Positions 41,412-49,122 of a DNA stretch of 64,000 nt are shown in pieces (position 1 is the first letter of the stretch; each line of letters opens with the position of its first letter). Location: the NCBI GenBank assembly GCA_023957775.1, contig JAMLGR010000010.1, positions 62,001 through 126,000 of the forward strand. Direction: 5' to 3'. The position numbers were made by a program, and so were the translations under genes. The notes under the pieces are model-generated. The model saw nothing but the letters and a program-made list of their open reading frames with translations, did not search any database and was not told the DNA's origin. The DNA is from Fimbriimonadaceae bacterium (lineage in GTDB: Bacteria; Armatimonadota; Fimbriimonadia; Fimbriimonadales; Fimbriimonadaceae).

Positions 41412-42509
41412 ATGCGGATCGTCCCGATTATCAAGGCGGTCGGTATAGCGTGTAACCTCAAGTGCCGCTATTGCTGGTTCAATCCGCTCGATCAGACAAA
41501 GATCGAGGTGATGACCCTCGACTTGCTTGAGAAACTTGTCCGGGACTATGCCATAGCAGACGACTCGGGCTCGTACCAGTTCATCTGGCACGGGGGCGAA
41601 CCCCTTCTGGCCGGCGTCGAGTTCTTCCAATCCGCTCTCAAGCTCCAAAAGCTGTTCATGGCTGAGAACAGGGTCAAGAACGTCATCCAAACGAATGGAA
41701 CCCTCCTCTCACCCGCCTGGGTCCGGTTCTTCTTTGAGAACGACTTCAAGGTCGGCATCAGTCTGGATGGTCAAAAAGAGTTGCACGACGCGTTCCGTGT
41801 CAATCGAAGAGGCCGAGGCTCCCATGATCGGATCATGGCAAACCTGGTCCAAGCTCGAGAGCTGGGCCTCAAGTTCTCCGTCATCGCCACGATCAGCAGC
41901 GCCAACGTCCATGCAGCCGACGAGATCTTTCGGTTCTTCGTCGACAACGGCATCACGAGCTTCGGCTTCAACATGGTGTTCGAGCGTGGGCCAGACGGCA
42001 AGCCGCTCCCCTTCTCGATCACGAACGAGCAGTACGCCGAGTTCCAATGTCGGATCTTCGACCTCTGGCTTGAGCGAAATGACCGAGGCTTAAGGATTCG
42101 CGAATTCGACATCTTGGTTCAGGGCTTGCTCGGCCTGCCGGTCAGGAGCTGCCACCATGCCGGCACCTGCGAGCGGTTTATCAATGTCGGCAGCAACGGC
42201 GATGTCTTTCCGTGCGAGCGCTTGACGGATGCGCCAAGGCTTGGCAACCTGCGCGACTCACCACTTGGCGAGATCCTCGAGCAAGAGCCATACACTCGGC
42301 ATTGCCAAACAACCCAGAGTCTTCCGCAAGATTGTAGGGAGTGTCGGTTCCTCCAAGTCTGTCACAACGGCTGCACCCACCATCGCGTGGATGGCAAGCT
42401 CCACTTTTGCGAAGCGAGAAAGACCGTGTTTCGGCACGTCGAGTCGAGGCTCGAAGCGATCCTCGGCGCAAATCCTGGTCTTAGGCCGCTGCGAGTAGTT
42501 TCAGCTTGA
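41412..42509 (+). CDS. Radical SAM/SPASM peptide maturase-like enzyme
   Basis: A 365-residue cytoplasmic enzyme. The cluster motif is IACNLKCRYCWFNP (CxxxCxxC), followed by the SAM-binding HGGEPLLAG and GISLDGQKELHDAFR. The C-terminal SPASM region carries auxiliary-cluster cysteines: SCHHAGTCERFINVGSNGDVFPCERLTD, then DCRECRFLQVCHNGCTHH and FCEARK, matching anaerobic sulfatase-maturase-like and cyclophane/thioether RiPP enzymes. It sits 17 bp after the acidic small peptide gene and shares an operon with it. No dedicated peptide exporter or protease is adjacent. Its 3' end overlaps the convergent ART-like gene by 29 bp. Confidence 0.85.
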   Translation: MRIVPIIKAVGIACNLKCRYCWFNPLDQTKIEVMTLDLLEKLVRDYAIADDSGSYQFIWHGGEPLLAGVEFFQSALKLQKLFMAENRVKNVIQTNGTLLSPAWVRFFFENDFKVGISLDGQKELHDAFRVNRRGRGSHDRIMANLVQARELGLKFSVIATISSANVHAADEIFRFFVDNGITSFGFNMVFERGPDGKPLPFSITNEQYAEFQCRIFDLWLERNDRGLRIREFDILVQGLLGLPVRSCHHAGTCERFINVGSNGDVFPCERLTDAPRLGNLRDSPLGEILEQEPYTRHCQTTQSLPQDCRECRFLQVCHNGCTHHRVDGKLHFCEARKTVFRHVESRLEAILGANPGLRPLRVVSA

Positions 42510-43038
42510 CGCCATCGCCAATCAGGCCATCGAGATCCTGGCCGCTGGCGAAGACGACCGCAAGAGGCTCGATGGGCACATTGGCAATCCATTCCATGGG
42601 GTCCTTCTGCTCAAAGTCGTTCTTCTTGAGTAGATAGATGTTGGTCGGCTGGCGCAAGGCCCTCATCGCCTCGAACAGGTTGGGTTCGGCCCGAAGCGTG
42701 ATTCCGCCTTTGCCGACCGTGAAGCCATGTTTCTTACCTCTCTGGTTGCCATCCACTCGCTTGGCGGTCCTAGCCAGTGCGTGAAAGACGGCGATGATCG
42801 CGAACTCCGTGGCGAAGACGCGCTGGGGTCGCGCCCTTCCACCGTGATTGCGCGTGAAGGCAGGCTCGAGCAAATCGGTGATTGTGTCTGAGCCGTGGAA
42901 GAGATATTTGTTCTGACTTTGGAGCTCACGTAGGAGTTGGGCGGTGGGTGAGGCGATCCGGCCTCCTTTCAGATTGGCATTGTAGCAAGGTGACCAAGCT
43001 TGTAAAGGCCGGTCGCCGATCGGTCCTCCGAACTCCAT
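42481..43038 (-). CDS. ART-fold-like hypothetical protein
   Basis: A 185-residue soluble protein. YLFHGSDTITDLLEPAFTRNHGGRARPQRVFATEFAIIAVFHALA resembles the H-G-S start of PARP/ADP-ribosyltransferase folds, with the later VFAT-x-x-x-x-A strand where a Tyr-based NAD contact is normally placed; no clear catalytic Glu was identified. LRAEPNLFEAMRALRQPTNIYLLKKNDFEQ could be a second strand set. Also possible is an unrelated phage or defence protein. It overlaps the radical SAM gene at its 3' end and is divergent from a helix-turn-helix gene. Confidence 0.45.
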   Translation of the reverse strand: MEFGGPIGDRPLQAWSPCYNANLKGGRIASPTAQLLRELQSQNKYLFHGSDTITDLLEPAFTRNHGGRARPQRVFATEFAIIAVFHALARTAKRVDGNQRGKKHGFTVGKGGITLRAEPNLFEAMRALRQPTNIYLLKKNDFEQKDPMEWIANVPIEPLAVVFASGQDLDGLIGDGVKLKLLAAA

Positions 43039-43077
43039 TTGCCAGCGATCTTGGAAGCGCTTACGCTGCGGTCAGAG

Positions 43078-43521
43078 ATGACAAGTCCCAACCGCAGCGC
43101 GAGCGCTGCCACGATATCCCACAACCGAATCGCCGCCATCATGGTGCACATCACCCGCTACAGTTTCCGCGGAACCTCCAGGCTTGCCCATGACGCTGGC
43201 GTCGCCAAGTCCACGATCAGTCACCTAATCCGCGGGCTGGGCAATCCCATGTATATCACGGCTCGCCGCGTCGTCAAGTGCCTTGAGCATCACCTGGGCC
43301 GCAGGCTCCACCCCGATGAGGTGTTTTCACCCGATGGAACTTATCCCACCCTCTCTGTTTGCAGGCTCTGCGGCTGCCACGGCTGCCTGCCGGACTGCAT
43401 CTTTCGCGATGACGGCTCAAGACGAACCGAACACGACGACATCGTTCCGGGCCACTGGACCGGCGACGTCGAAGAGTTCCAAATCGCTTCGAAGACCGAT
43501 GAAGAGGTTGGCACGCAATGA
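43078..43521 (+). CDS. Helix-turn-helix protein with cysteine cluster
   Basis: A 147-residue (or 126, if the ATG at 43141 is used) DNA-binding-like protein. The helix-turn-helix is YSFRGTSRLAHDAGVAKSTISHLIRGLGNPMYITARRVVKCLEHHLGR, an XRE/Cro-type fold. A Cys-rich loop (CRLCGCHGCLPDC) follows and could bind zinc. The acidic C-terminus overlaps the next gene by 4 bp (ATGA). As the first of four closely packed genes it may regulate the set. Confidence 0.7.
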   Translation: MTSPNRSASAATISHNRIAAIMVHITRYSFRGTSRLAHDAGVAKSTISHLIRGLGNPMYITARRVVKCLEHHLGRRLHPDEVFSPDGTYPTLSVCRLCGCHGCLPDCIFRDDGSRRTEHDDIVPGHWTGDVEEFQIASKTDEEVGTQ

Positions 43522-44240
43522 GAGCTCTCAGGCACGCTCGCAGGAGCGACAGCAGCAGCAGCAGCCGCAACAGCAACAGCGCATTATTAGATCTGGAAGC
43601 ACAACTCGAGCATCTCCCCTTTGACCGGTTTCAGTGCCTCGCCTTGCTTTGGCTCGGCGCCCAAGGCTTTCGACACATCGAATCGCTCGGTCGCCGGTAC
43701 CGCCGTGGCCGACGGTCCAGGGGCGGAGCAGACTTCATCGCCCAGATGCCTGGATCCCGTGTGAGGGTGGCGATCCAAGTTCGGCACTGGCGCTCTCCGA
43801 TTCAACGACGGGTTGTCGACGAACTCTGGGGGTTCATGCTTCGCCAAAACTTACCGGCCGGCCTGATCTTGACGAACTCGACACTGTCAAGGAAGTCCAT
43901 CACAGTGTCCGAAGAGTATCCCGGCCGCCCGATTCAGTTGGCATCTCGGTCCGATCTGGCCGATTCGATGATCGTCCATGGTTTGGGAGTCGAGGACTCG
44001 CCAGACGGACCCCGCCTTGACGAGTCGTTCTTTCGTTCACTGAACTCCCTCCGAGTTGCCCGCTCTCTCCAGCGAAACAACTTCGACGGCCTCGGCAAAC
44101 AACGAAGGGTGCCCCGGCTCAGCACAGCTCCAAATGGCGAGTCAGCCTCTAGCCTGACTCAGGCAGCGCTCGTCGCTGTGGGCCTGGGCATCTTGTTCCT
44201 GATCCTGATCTGGCTAGCCGCCGGCGGAGGCCGACCATGA
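43518..44240 (+). CDS. Membrane-anchored Mrr-like restriction endonuclease-fold protein
   Basis: A 240-residue protein coupled by a 4-bp overlap to an HTH gene and by another to the next gene. The middle part fits the Mrr/PD-(D/E)xK pattern: RRSRGGADFIAQMPGSRVRVAIQVRHWRSPIQRRVVDELWGFMLRQNL; in typical Mrr nucleases the catalytic triad is D...Q-x-K, and here the last is Arg (Q-V-R). The C-terminus (ALVAVGLGILFLILIWLAA) is a transmembrane helix. A membrane-anchored nuclease-like protein that may be inactive or bind DNA only. Confidence 0.65.
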   Translation: MRALRHARRSDSSSSSRNSNSALLDLEAQLEHLPFDRFQCLALLWLGAQGFRHIESLGRRYRRGRRSRGGADFIAQMPGSRVRVAIQVRHWRSPIQRRVVDELWGFMLRQNLPAGLILTNSTLSRKSITVSEEYPGRPIQLASRSDLADSMIVHGLGVEDSPDGPRLDESFFRSLNSLRVARSLQRNNFDGLGKQRRVPRLSTAPNGESASSLTQAALVAVGLGILFLILIWLAAGGGRP

Positions 44241-44530
44241 ACGAGCTTCGCCCGATCTCGGAGATGCTACCCAGACCTCGCCGGCGCCGATCAACCAAAG
44301 GGCTCTCCCCAGACGATGCCTCTCTGAGCGAGCGAGACGAATTGGTGCTCGAACTGGTGCAGGTGGGAATTGGTGTCCGTAAGGCCGAGAGTCTTGTTTC
44401 CAGCTACCCGCACGACCAGATCCGCCAGCAGCTTCGTTGGCTGCCGTTTCGGGCCGCTCGAAGACGGGCTTCCCTACTCATTGCCTCGATCGAAAACAAC
44501 TATGACGAACCGCCTTATGCTGCGGACTAG
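44237..44530 (+). CDS. Replication-associated small protein (phage/ICE type)
   Basis: A 97-residue protein overlapping its neighbours on both sides. DELVLELVQVGIGVRKAESLVSSYPHDQIRQQLRWLPFRAARRRASLLIASIENNYDEPPYA resembles the C-terminal segment of phage and integrative-element replication proteins (L-v-x-x-G-I-x-x-x-x-A-x-x-L-v...I-x-x-q-l-x-w-l-p). On its own this would be a truncated or split replication factor. Function inferred. Confidence 0.55.
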   Translation: MNELRPISEMLPRPRRRRSTKGLSPDDASLSERDELVLELVQVGIGVRKAESLVSSYPHDQIRQQLRWLPFRAARRRASLLIASIENNYDEPPYAAD

Positions 44531-45014
44531 ACTCAAGCTCGGTGCAACCCGTGGCGGAACGACCCCCTTTCCCAATCTGCTTCTCGACAGGCTCATGCCA
44601 CGATTGACGGACACCCAGTGGCGGTTGCTCTGCGTCATTGTTCGGCAAACGTACGGTTGGAGCAATCCTGACGGAACGCGCAAGACTTCCGATTGGATGT
44701 CCCACTTCCAGCTCAAGCGAAGAACCGGACGTCAGAGTGCCGCGATCAGCAGAGCCATCGAGTCCCTGGTTCTCGGCCGATTGATCGTTGTTCGGGATTT
44801 GTACGGCAGGCCACTACTCTCAGCTTCGATCCGGCGACGTTCGCATCAGCACCTGTGCTTCAGCCTCCACCCGCGTCTGATGAGCACCTCCCTCATCGCA
44901 CCTGAGAATGCTCGACCGCGAAATTCCAAAAGCGAAAACAACAAAAGAAAAGTTTACAAAACAAAACAACAACAGCTTGATCTGCAACATGAGGAAAGAC
45001 ACTCGGGTCAATGA
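44502..45014 (+). CDS. Replication protein O-like (winged helix)
   Basis: A 170-residue basic protein. TPFPNLLLDRLMPRLTDTQWRLLCVIVRQTYGWSNPDGTRKTSDWMSHFQLKRRTGRQSAAISRAIESLVLGRLIVVRD follows the N-terminal Rep_O pattern (p-N-x-x-l-d-x-l...l-t-x-x-q...R-x-T-y-G-W-x...T-G-x-s...v-s-r-a-I-x-x-L). The C-terminal ~50 residues are very basic (KSENNKRKVYKTKQQQ). Such proteins recruit replicative helicase in phages and integrative elements, suggesting the island has its own replication function. Confidence 0.65.
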   Translation: MTNRLMLRTRLKLGATRGGTTPFPNLLLDRLMPRLTDTQWRLLCVIVRQTYGWSNPDGTRKTSDWMSHFQLKRRTGRQSAAISRAIESLVLGRLIVVRDLYGRPLLSASIRRRSHQHLCFSLHPRLMSTSLIAPENARPRNSKSENNKRKVYKTKQQQLDLQHEERHSGQ

Positions 45015-45217
45015 GGTTTTGTCCTTTGGTCGGGTTCGATCAAGACACGCTTCTGGTAGCTCAGGGCGTACCAGACGCATTGAAAGAAGAGCTCTGGCTC
45101 ATCGAAAGATCCCGACTTGATCAGGATGGGTTCGTCACCCGATTGCTGAACGAGATCGACGATCTCGGGCACGGTCTTCTCGACGGCTTGCGCCATTCCG
45201 ACTGGGATTCGATTCAT
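45008..45217 (-). CDS. Small hypothetical protein
   Basis: A 69-residue protein, MNRIPVGMAQAVEKTVPEIVDLVQQSGDEPILIKSGSFDEPELFFQCVWYALSYQKRVLIEPD. Balanced composition and a protein-like strand/helix pattern support a real gene over the overlapping plus-strand frame, but there is no clear ribosome binding site. No family is recognised. Confidence 0.4.
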   Translation of the reverse strand: MNRIPVGMAQAVEKTVPEIVDLVQQSGDEPILIKSGSFDEPELFFQCVWYALSYQKRVLIEPDQRTKPH

Positions 45218-45261
45218 CTACCGAGCGTAACAAAGAGCCAACTCGCGGGCAAGGCTTAGTC

Positions 45262-45432
45262 ATGTACTTGCCCGTTCCGAACGACAAGGAAGTTCAGCGT
45301 TTCAAGCTCTTGTACAAGGAGCGGTTTTCTGTCACGTTGACGGATGCAGAGGCGCTGGACACTGCCACGCGCCTACTTCAACTCTTCTATCTAACAAGTC
45401 ATGCGATATATTCTCTACGCAAGGAAAAGTAG
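45262..45432 (+). CDS. MYLP-PN small protein, upstream partner of serine recombinase
   Basis: A 56-residue protein whose end overlaps the recombinase start by 32 bp. MYLPVPNDKEVQRFKLLYKERFSVTLTDAEALDTATRLLQLFYLTSH belongs to a set of four related small proteins in this window (others at 47360, 48950 and 54256, minus strand), with shared M-x-L-P-x-x-N, acidic E-V, T-D-x-E-A and A-T-R-L-L motifs. Similar short frames sit before large serine recombinase genes elsewhere by my recollection. Function unknown; helper or regulator of recombination is inferred from context. Confidence 0.7.
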   Translation: MYLPVPNDKEVQRFKLLYKERFSVTLTDAEALDTATRLLQLFYLTSHAIYSLRKEK

Positions 45433-47047
45433 CGAGTCCGAGGACCGCCAGGTCCAGAGCATCGACGATCAGCTTCGAGTCCTTCGCGAGTTCGCGGTTC
45501 GGGCGAAACTGAATGTGGTCTGCGAGCTTATCGAAGCCAGGTCAGCCAAGGCTCCGGGGACACGCCCGGTCTTTGCCGATCTTCTGGGTCGAATCCAGCG
45601 TGGGGAGGCCGACGCCGTTCTATGTTGGAGCATCAACCGTTTGGCCAGAAACCCAGTTGATTCCGGACAACTAAGTTGGATGCTCCAGGAGGGAACCCTC
45701 AAGTCCATCCGGACCGTTGATCGTGAGTTCCTCCCCGAAGACAATGTTCTGCTGATGGCGGTCGAGTCCGGCGTCGCCAACCAATACATCCTGGATCTTC
45801 GCAAGGCCGTCATCCGGGGGATGGAGGGCAAGGCAGCCCGCGGCTGGTACCCCAACCGCCCGCCGCAGGGCTACCGGGTCAACCCGGAAACCAAGGAGAT
45901 CGAGCCCGTCGAGCCTCAATTCGGCTTGCTCAGGCGAGCCTGGGACCTGCTTCTCTCGGGCGCATTCAACGTCACCCAGATCCGGCAGAAGCTGATCGAC
46001 TGGGGCTACCCGTATCCGAAACGCGGCTCGCTCGGCAGCCGGCTCTTCTCCGAATCTCACCTCTACCGCATCTTCGACAACCGCTTCTATTGCGGGACGT
46101 TCACATTCCGAAACCAGACCTTCGAGGGCAGACATCAAGCGATGGTTGACCCAACCGAGTTCGAGAAGGCCCAGCTCATTTTGCACAAAGGCCTCACGAG
46201 ACAGCCGAGGAAGCACGAGTTCGCCTTCACAGGACTGATTCGTTGTGGAGGCTGTGGCTGTTTCATCACGGCCGAGTGCAAGACCAAGCACTACAAGACG
46301 ACCGATCGAACGGCTGCTTACGAATACTACCGATGCACCCGGCGCAGGGGCCCTTGCCACGAACCAAGCGTTACGGGAGCGTTTGTGGAAGCCAGTATCG
46401 CCGAGGAAGTCGACAAGCTCAGCATCGACGCTGACTTCGGTCGCTGGCTGCTCGATGCCCTTGAGCGAGATTGGTTTGAAACTCCCGAGCGAGAAGCAAA
46501 CCACGTCGCCAAACTCGAGGCCCAGATTCAAGCCGGAGAGCAGCGCGTCGCCCGTCTCGTCGAACTCCGAGTCGCGGGTGAGCTGGAGTCCAGCGAGTTC
46601 GCAGAGCTGAGAGCTTCGGCACAGGAAGAACTTCTACGCTTGCGCACTCGGCTAAGCGCAATGACCGATCGTGAGGAGACAGTCCGAAAGGCATTGGTCA
46701 ACGCAGTTCGGTTCAGTTTGGACTCCAAACGGCGTATTGCAGAGGATGATCCGCAGATCAAGCGTGCGGTCGCAACTACCTTTGGGATTCGCTACGTTCT
46801 CACTCTGGGACAGCTTCAAATCACGCCCCATCCGCTCTTAGCGCGCTTCTCTGAGTTAGAACCTCCAAAACCACCGCGTCAACGGGTTGGAGCGAGGGCT
46901 TTGCAGCCCGGCGCTCCCCTTCGGTGGGCCTTTCGGGACCAGATTCGAACTCTGATAGCAGGTTTGTCTGACGAGGATCTCAGTTTTCCGGATCAAACTC
47001 CATTTGCACCGAACGCTGACTTGCCCGAAGTTGGGAGGGCAGCATGA
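45401..47047 (+). CDS. Large serine recombinase
   Basis: A 548-residue site-specific recombinase. The resolvase domain (residues ~1-145) begins MRYILYARKSSESEDRQVQSIDDQLR with catalytic Ser in RKSSES and conserved Arg in SINRLARN. The Recombinase domain (~150-260) reads GWYPNRPPQGYRVNPETKEIEPVEPQF...YRIFDNRFYCGTF. A zinc ribbon (CGGCGC...YYRCTRRRGPC) and a long coiled coil (LEAQIQAGEQRVARLVELR...AQEELLRLRTRLSAM) follow. The last ~40 residues (WAFRDQIRTLIAGLSDEDLSF) are encoded by a repeat present twice more downstream. Overlaps the stand-alone Recombinase-domain gene by 4 bp. Confidence 0.9.
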   Translation: MRYILYARKSSESEDRQVQSIDDQLRVLREFAVRAKLNVVCELIEARSAKAPGTRPVFADLLGRIQRGEADAVLCWSINRLARNPVDSGQLSWMLQEGTLKSIRTVDREFLPEDNVLLMAVESGVANQYILDLRKAVIRGMEGKAARGWYPNRPPQGYRVNPETKEIEPVEPQFGLLRRAWDLLLSGAFNVTQIRQKLIDWGYPYPKRGSLGSRLFSESHLYRIFDNRFYCGTFTFRNQTFEGRHQAMVDPTEFEKAQLILHKGLTRQPRKHEFAFTGLIRCGGCGCFITAECKTKHYKTTDRTAAYEYYRCTRRRGPCHEPSVTGAFVEASIAEEVDKLSIDADFGRWLLDALERDWFETPEREANHVAKLEAQIQAGEQRVARLVELRVAGELESSEFAELRASAQEELLRLRTRLSAMTDREETVRKALVNAVRFSLDSKRRIAEDDPQIKRAVATTFGIRYVLTLGQLQITPHPLLARFSELEPPKPPRQRVGARALQPGAPLRWAFRDQIRTLIAGLSDEDLSFPDQTPFAPNADLPEVGRAA

Positions 47048-47313
47048 CCGAGCAGAGCCAAGCCATGACGGAATACTTCCAATTTCTCTCAGCGAAGGGC
47101 AAGCACGCTCGACAGGCAAAGAAGGAACAAGGCGAGGCCACGAGTAAGCCTCCCTTTGGATTCAGGAACGTCAGAGCCGATGGAAAGCTAAGACTCTCTC
47201 CGGATCCAGTTACCTTCCCTCAGGCGATGATGGCTCTCCAGATGAGACGGGATGGCTCCACCCTCCGAGAGATCTGCACGTTCATGGGCAAGAGGGGCAT
47301 GGTGTCCAGAAAC
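46924..47313 (+). repeat. Recombinase 3'-end repeat, copy 1 (reference copy)
   Basis: This block holds the final ~40 codons of the serine recombinase and most of the Recombinase-domain gene. Copies at 50241 and 54737 start at the same base, GTGGGCCTTTCGGGACC, while sequences to the left of each copy are unrelated. The edge contains ATTCGAACTCTG, which resembles a tRNA T-loop. Confidence 0.85.
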
Positions 47314-47430
47314 GGCAAAATGATCCGCGAGAACGGTATGCACAAGATCCTGAAGACGTTCAGTCGAATTGTCGATACAGTTCTTGGAGATCAGGACTCG
47401 TCAGAACCACAAGTTGTAACAGGCGAGTAG
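47044..47430 (+). CDS. Stand-alone Recombinase-domain protein (no catalytic domain)
   Basis: A 128-residue protein coupled to the recombinase by a 4-bp overlap. YFQFLSAKGKHARQAKKEQGEATSKPPFGFRNVRADGKLRLSPDPVTFPQAMMALQMRRDGSTLREICTFMGKRGMVSRNGKMIRENGMHKILKTF matches the linker helix plus Recombinase (PF07508) domain of large serine recombinases (G-x-x-P-x-G-y...l-x-x-d-p...G-x-t-l-x-e-I), with no resolvase domain in front. It should be a DNA binder that could compete for or modify attachment sites. Two other copies downstream are truncated or broken. Confidence 0.75.
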   Translation: MTEQSQAMTEYFQFLSAKGKHARQAKKEQGEATSKPPFGFRNVRADGKLRLSPDPVTFPQAMMALQMRRDGSTLREICTFMGKRGMVSRNGKMIRENGMHKILKTFSRIVDTVLGDQDSSEPQVVTGE

Positions 47431-47533
47431 CTCCGTCATGAGCTTCCGCGTCGGTCATTTCCAATCCCAGTAGCTCTTTGGCTAGCTTCTTGAGCCCTTC
47501 GACTTCCTTCCCATTAGGCGTTGGTAAGTACAT
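47360..47533 (-). CDS. MYLP-PN small protein, paralogue 2
   Basis: A 57-residue protein from the ATG at 47533 (MYLPTPNGKEVEGLKKLAKELLGLEMTDAEAHDGATRLLQLVVLTSPDLQELYRQFD). A longer frame adds 17 residues not shared with the other copies. Convergent with, and overlapping, the stand-alone Recombinase-domain gene by 71 bp at its 3' end. Confidence 0.65.
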   Translation of the reverse strand: MYLPTPNGKEVEGLKKLAKELLGLEMTDAEAHDGATRLLQLVVLTSPDLQELYRQFD

Positions 47534-48057
47534 ATCGATTACGATATCTGCTCCGACTCCTACTTTAAACTCAACCCATTTCATGCAGCAATGACACTAA
47601 TTGACGAGCCGACTTGAACCCGGTAAAATGGTTGCATCATCGGCGCGAACACTGCGCTTCGACAAATACTGAACTGCTAAACAGACGGCAGGTAGGTACC
47701 CCATAAGGGGAGTCGAGACCGTTAATAAGTCTGCCGATGGAGACAATAATGAATTCAAACATTATCTGTCGACCCTTCATTACATTACGTAATGGGGTAG
47801 TGCTATACGCACGAGACTGTGGGAAAACAGCTTTCTGTTTTCCAGCAGACCCATCGTATTGGAGAAGAAGGACACAAAAGGAAAAAGCGCCAACCCTCAA
47901 GGAAGACGCTTAGACCTTGACGGAAACGCCCGCAGCAATGCGGGTGTTTCTAATTCAAATCACAAAATGCAGGATAAAGAGTTCCGCCGGTTCCATCAAC
48001 CCTTCCCACTGCATATTCTTAGACTATAGCATTGCAGTTTTGCGTCAAGTGGACAGT
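47534..48057. other. Gene-free lower-GC gap
   Basis: No convincing gene. It contains a T-arm-like GGGTTCAAGTC on the minus strand (about 47600-47625) and a hairpin GAAACGCCCGCA/TGCGGGTGTTTC at 47923-47950. A minus-strand frame of 87 codons (47637-47900) lacks features of a real gene. Confidence 0.6.
47923..47950. terminator. Hairpin with 12-bp stem, terminator-like
   Basis: GAAACGCCCGCA-GCAA-TGCGGGTGTTTC, in the gap between the small protein and a membrane protein gene. The T-run is weak on both strands. Confidence 0.45.
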
Positions 48058-48636
48058 TTACACTATGGGTACATCAACTATTGTTACTTGACCAGTCGAT
48101 CTTGAAAGGGCTTCTATCCTCAGAATGTTTTGAGGTCTTACGCGAACAACAAATCGCTTTCTAACCGATTTACCCAATAGGTCAATTCGTAAAAGGCACT
48201 TGTAGTTACCCGCCTTCAACGAAATCGGACTCCAACTGTCTCTTGGCTCAAGTTCGAGATTGTAGCGAACAATTTGCCCTCGTCTAATGGTTCTATCCTC
48301 GCGTGAAGGGAACCGATAAACGGCATCGTGTGACTCTTGAAAGAACTGACGAAATACGAAGCGTCCTACACCTGAAATCAGGATTGTTGAGTTATTGAAT
48401 GTGGTATTCTCGCTGGTTTTAAGAATGACCTGTAAGTGGATCTTGTAAATCTTGCCATCACTAGAAACCACGAAGCCGAGGGCATTCATTGGAGATGCCA
48501 GAAATGAGACATTCCTAGTTGGGAAGAACTCTGCCTCTATCCAATCATAAAACCGAAGGTGTTTTACCTTAAGTAGAGTCAGGCAGTAGAGGAATACTAG
48601 CAGGACCACGAGTATGATAACGATCTCGATTAGCAT
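48058..48636 (-). CDS. Hypothetical single-pass membrane protein (cargo)
   Basis: A 192-residue protein with an N-terminal transmembrane helix (IEIVIILVVLLVFLYCLTLLKVKHL) and a beta-rich outer or cytoplasmic part (GFVVSSDGKIYKIHLQVILKTSENTTFNNSTILISG, YNLELEPRDSWSPISLKAGNYKCLLRIDLLGKSVRKRFVVRV) that looks like an Ig-like sandwich. No family is recognised. AT-richer than the backbone. It lies as cargo between two decayed recombinase-module remnants. Confidence 0.65.
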   Translation of the reverse strand: MLIEIVIILVVLLVFLYCLTLLKVKHLRFYDWIEAEFFPTRNVSFLASPMNALGFVVSSDGKIYKIHLQVILKTSENTTFNNSTILISGVGRFVFRQFFQESHDAVYRFPSREDRTIRRGQIVRYNLELEPRDSWSPISLKAGNYKCLLRIDLLGKSVRKRFVVRVRPQNILRIEALSRSTGQVTIVDVPIV

Positions 48637-48759
48637 GTCTCGATACTCGTATAAATCCTCCGAGATGTCTATACCGCAAAGGCACCCAGAGGAAATTTCA
48701 CTTTATAGAAAGCAACTCCAACAGGTTGAAGTATTTCCCCTTGAGTGGACCTGCCGGGA

Positions 48760-48984
48760 ATCTTGCAGGTGTTCAGTGCACGGCAAGTCCACCATCGCTC
48801 CGGATCCAGAAACCTTCCCCTAGTTGATGCTGGCTTCCAAATGCTACAGGACTGCTGCACATTGCGAGAGGTTTGTTCGCTCATGGCCAAAAAGAGCCTA
48901 CTATCGAAACGGGGCAAACCACTTCAGCCGAACAGGATGGACAAGGCTCTCAAGACGTTTGCTCATGTTGTTGGAAGAGCTTGA
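48760..48984 (+). pseudogene. Decayed Recombinase-domain gene remnant
   Basis: Two fragments in different frames match the stand-alone Recombinase-domain protein: GKSTIAPDPETFP (then a stop) and TLREVCSLMAKKSLLSKRGKPLQPNRMDKALKTFAHVV. A frameshift near 48815 separates them. More diverged than the other copies, so an older insertion remnant. Confidence 0.7.
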
Positions 48985-49122
48985 GAATCTCTGGACTCGT
49001 GAGAACAAAGACGTGAAGCAGACGGGTCGCGCTTCTTTGTCCGTCACCTCCATCCCAAAGCGTTCATTGACAAGCTTCTTCATCTCCTGAACCTCTTTGT
49101 CGTTTGATGTAGGCAAACGCAT
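48950..49122 (-). pseudogene. MYLP-PN small protein, paralogue 3 (frameshifted)
   Basis: MRLPTSNDKEVQEMKKLVNERFGMEVTDKEA matches the family, but the rest (ATRLLHVFVLTSPEILKLFQQHEQ) is found in another frame, so a one-base indel breaks the gene. It is convergent with and overlaps the decayed Recombinase-domain remnant, repeating the layout at 47044-47533. Confidence 0.75.

Noticed and set aside
47637-47900. Minus-strand 87-codon frame in the lower-GC gap
   Set aside because: No ribosome binding site, no recognisable motif, unbalanced composition.
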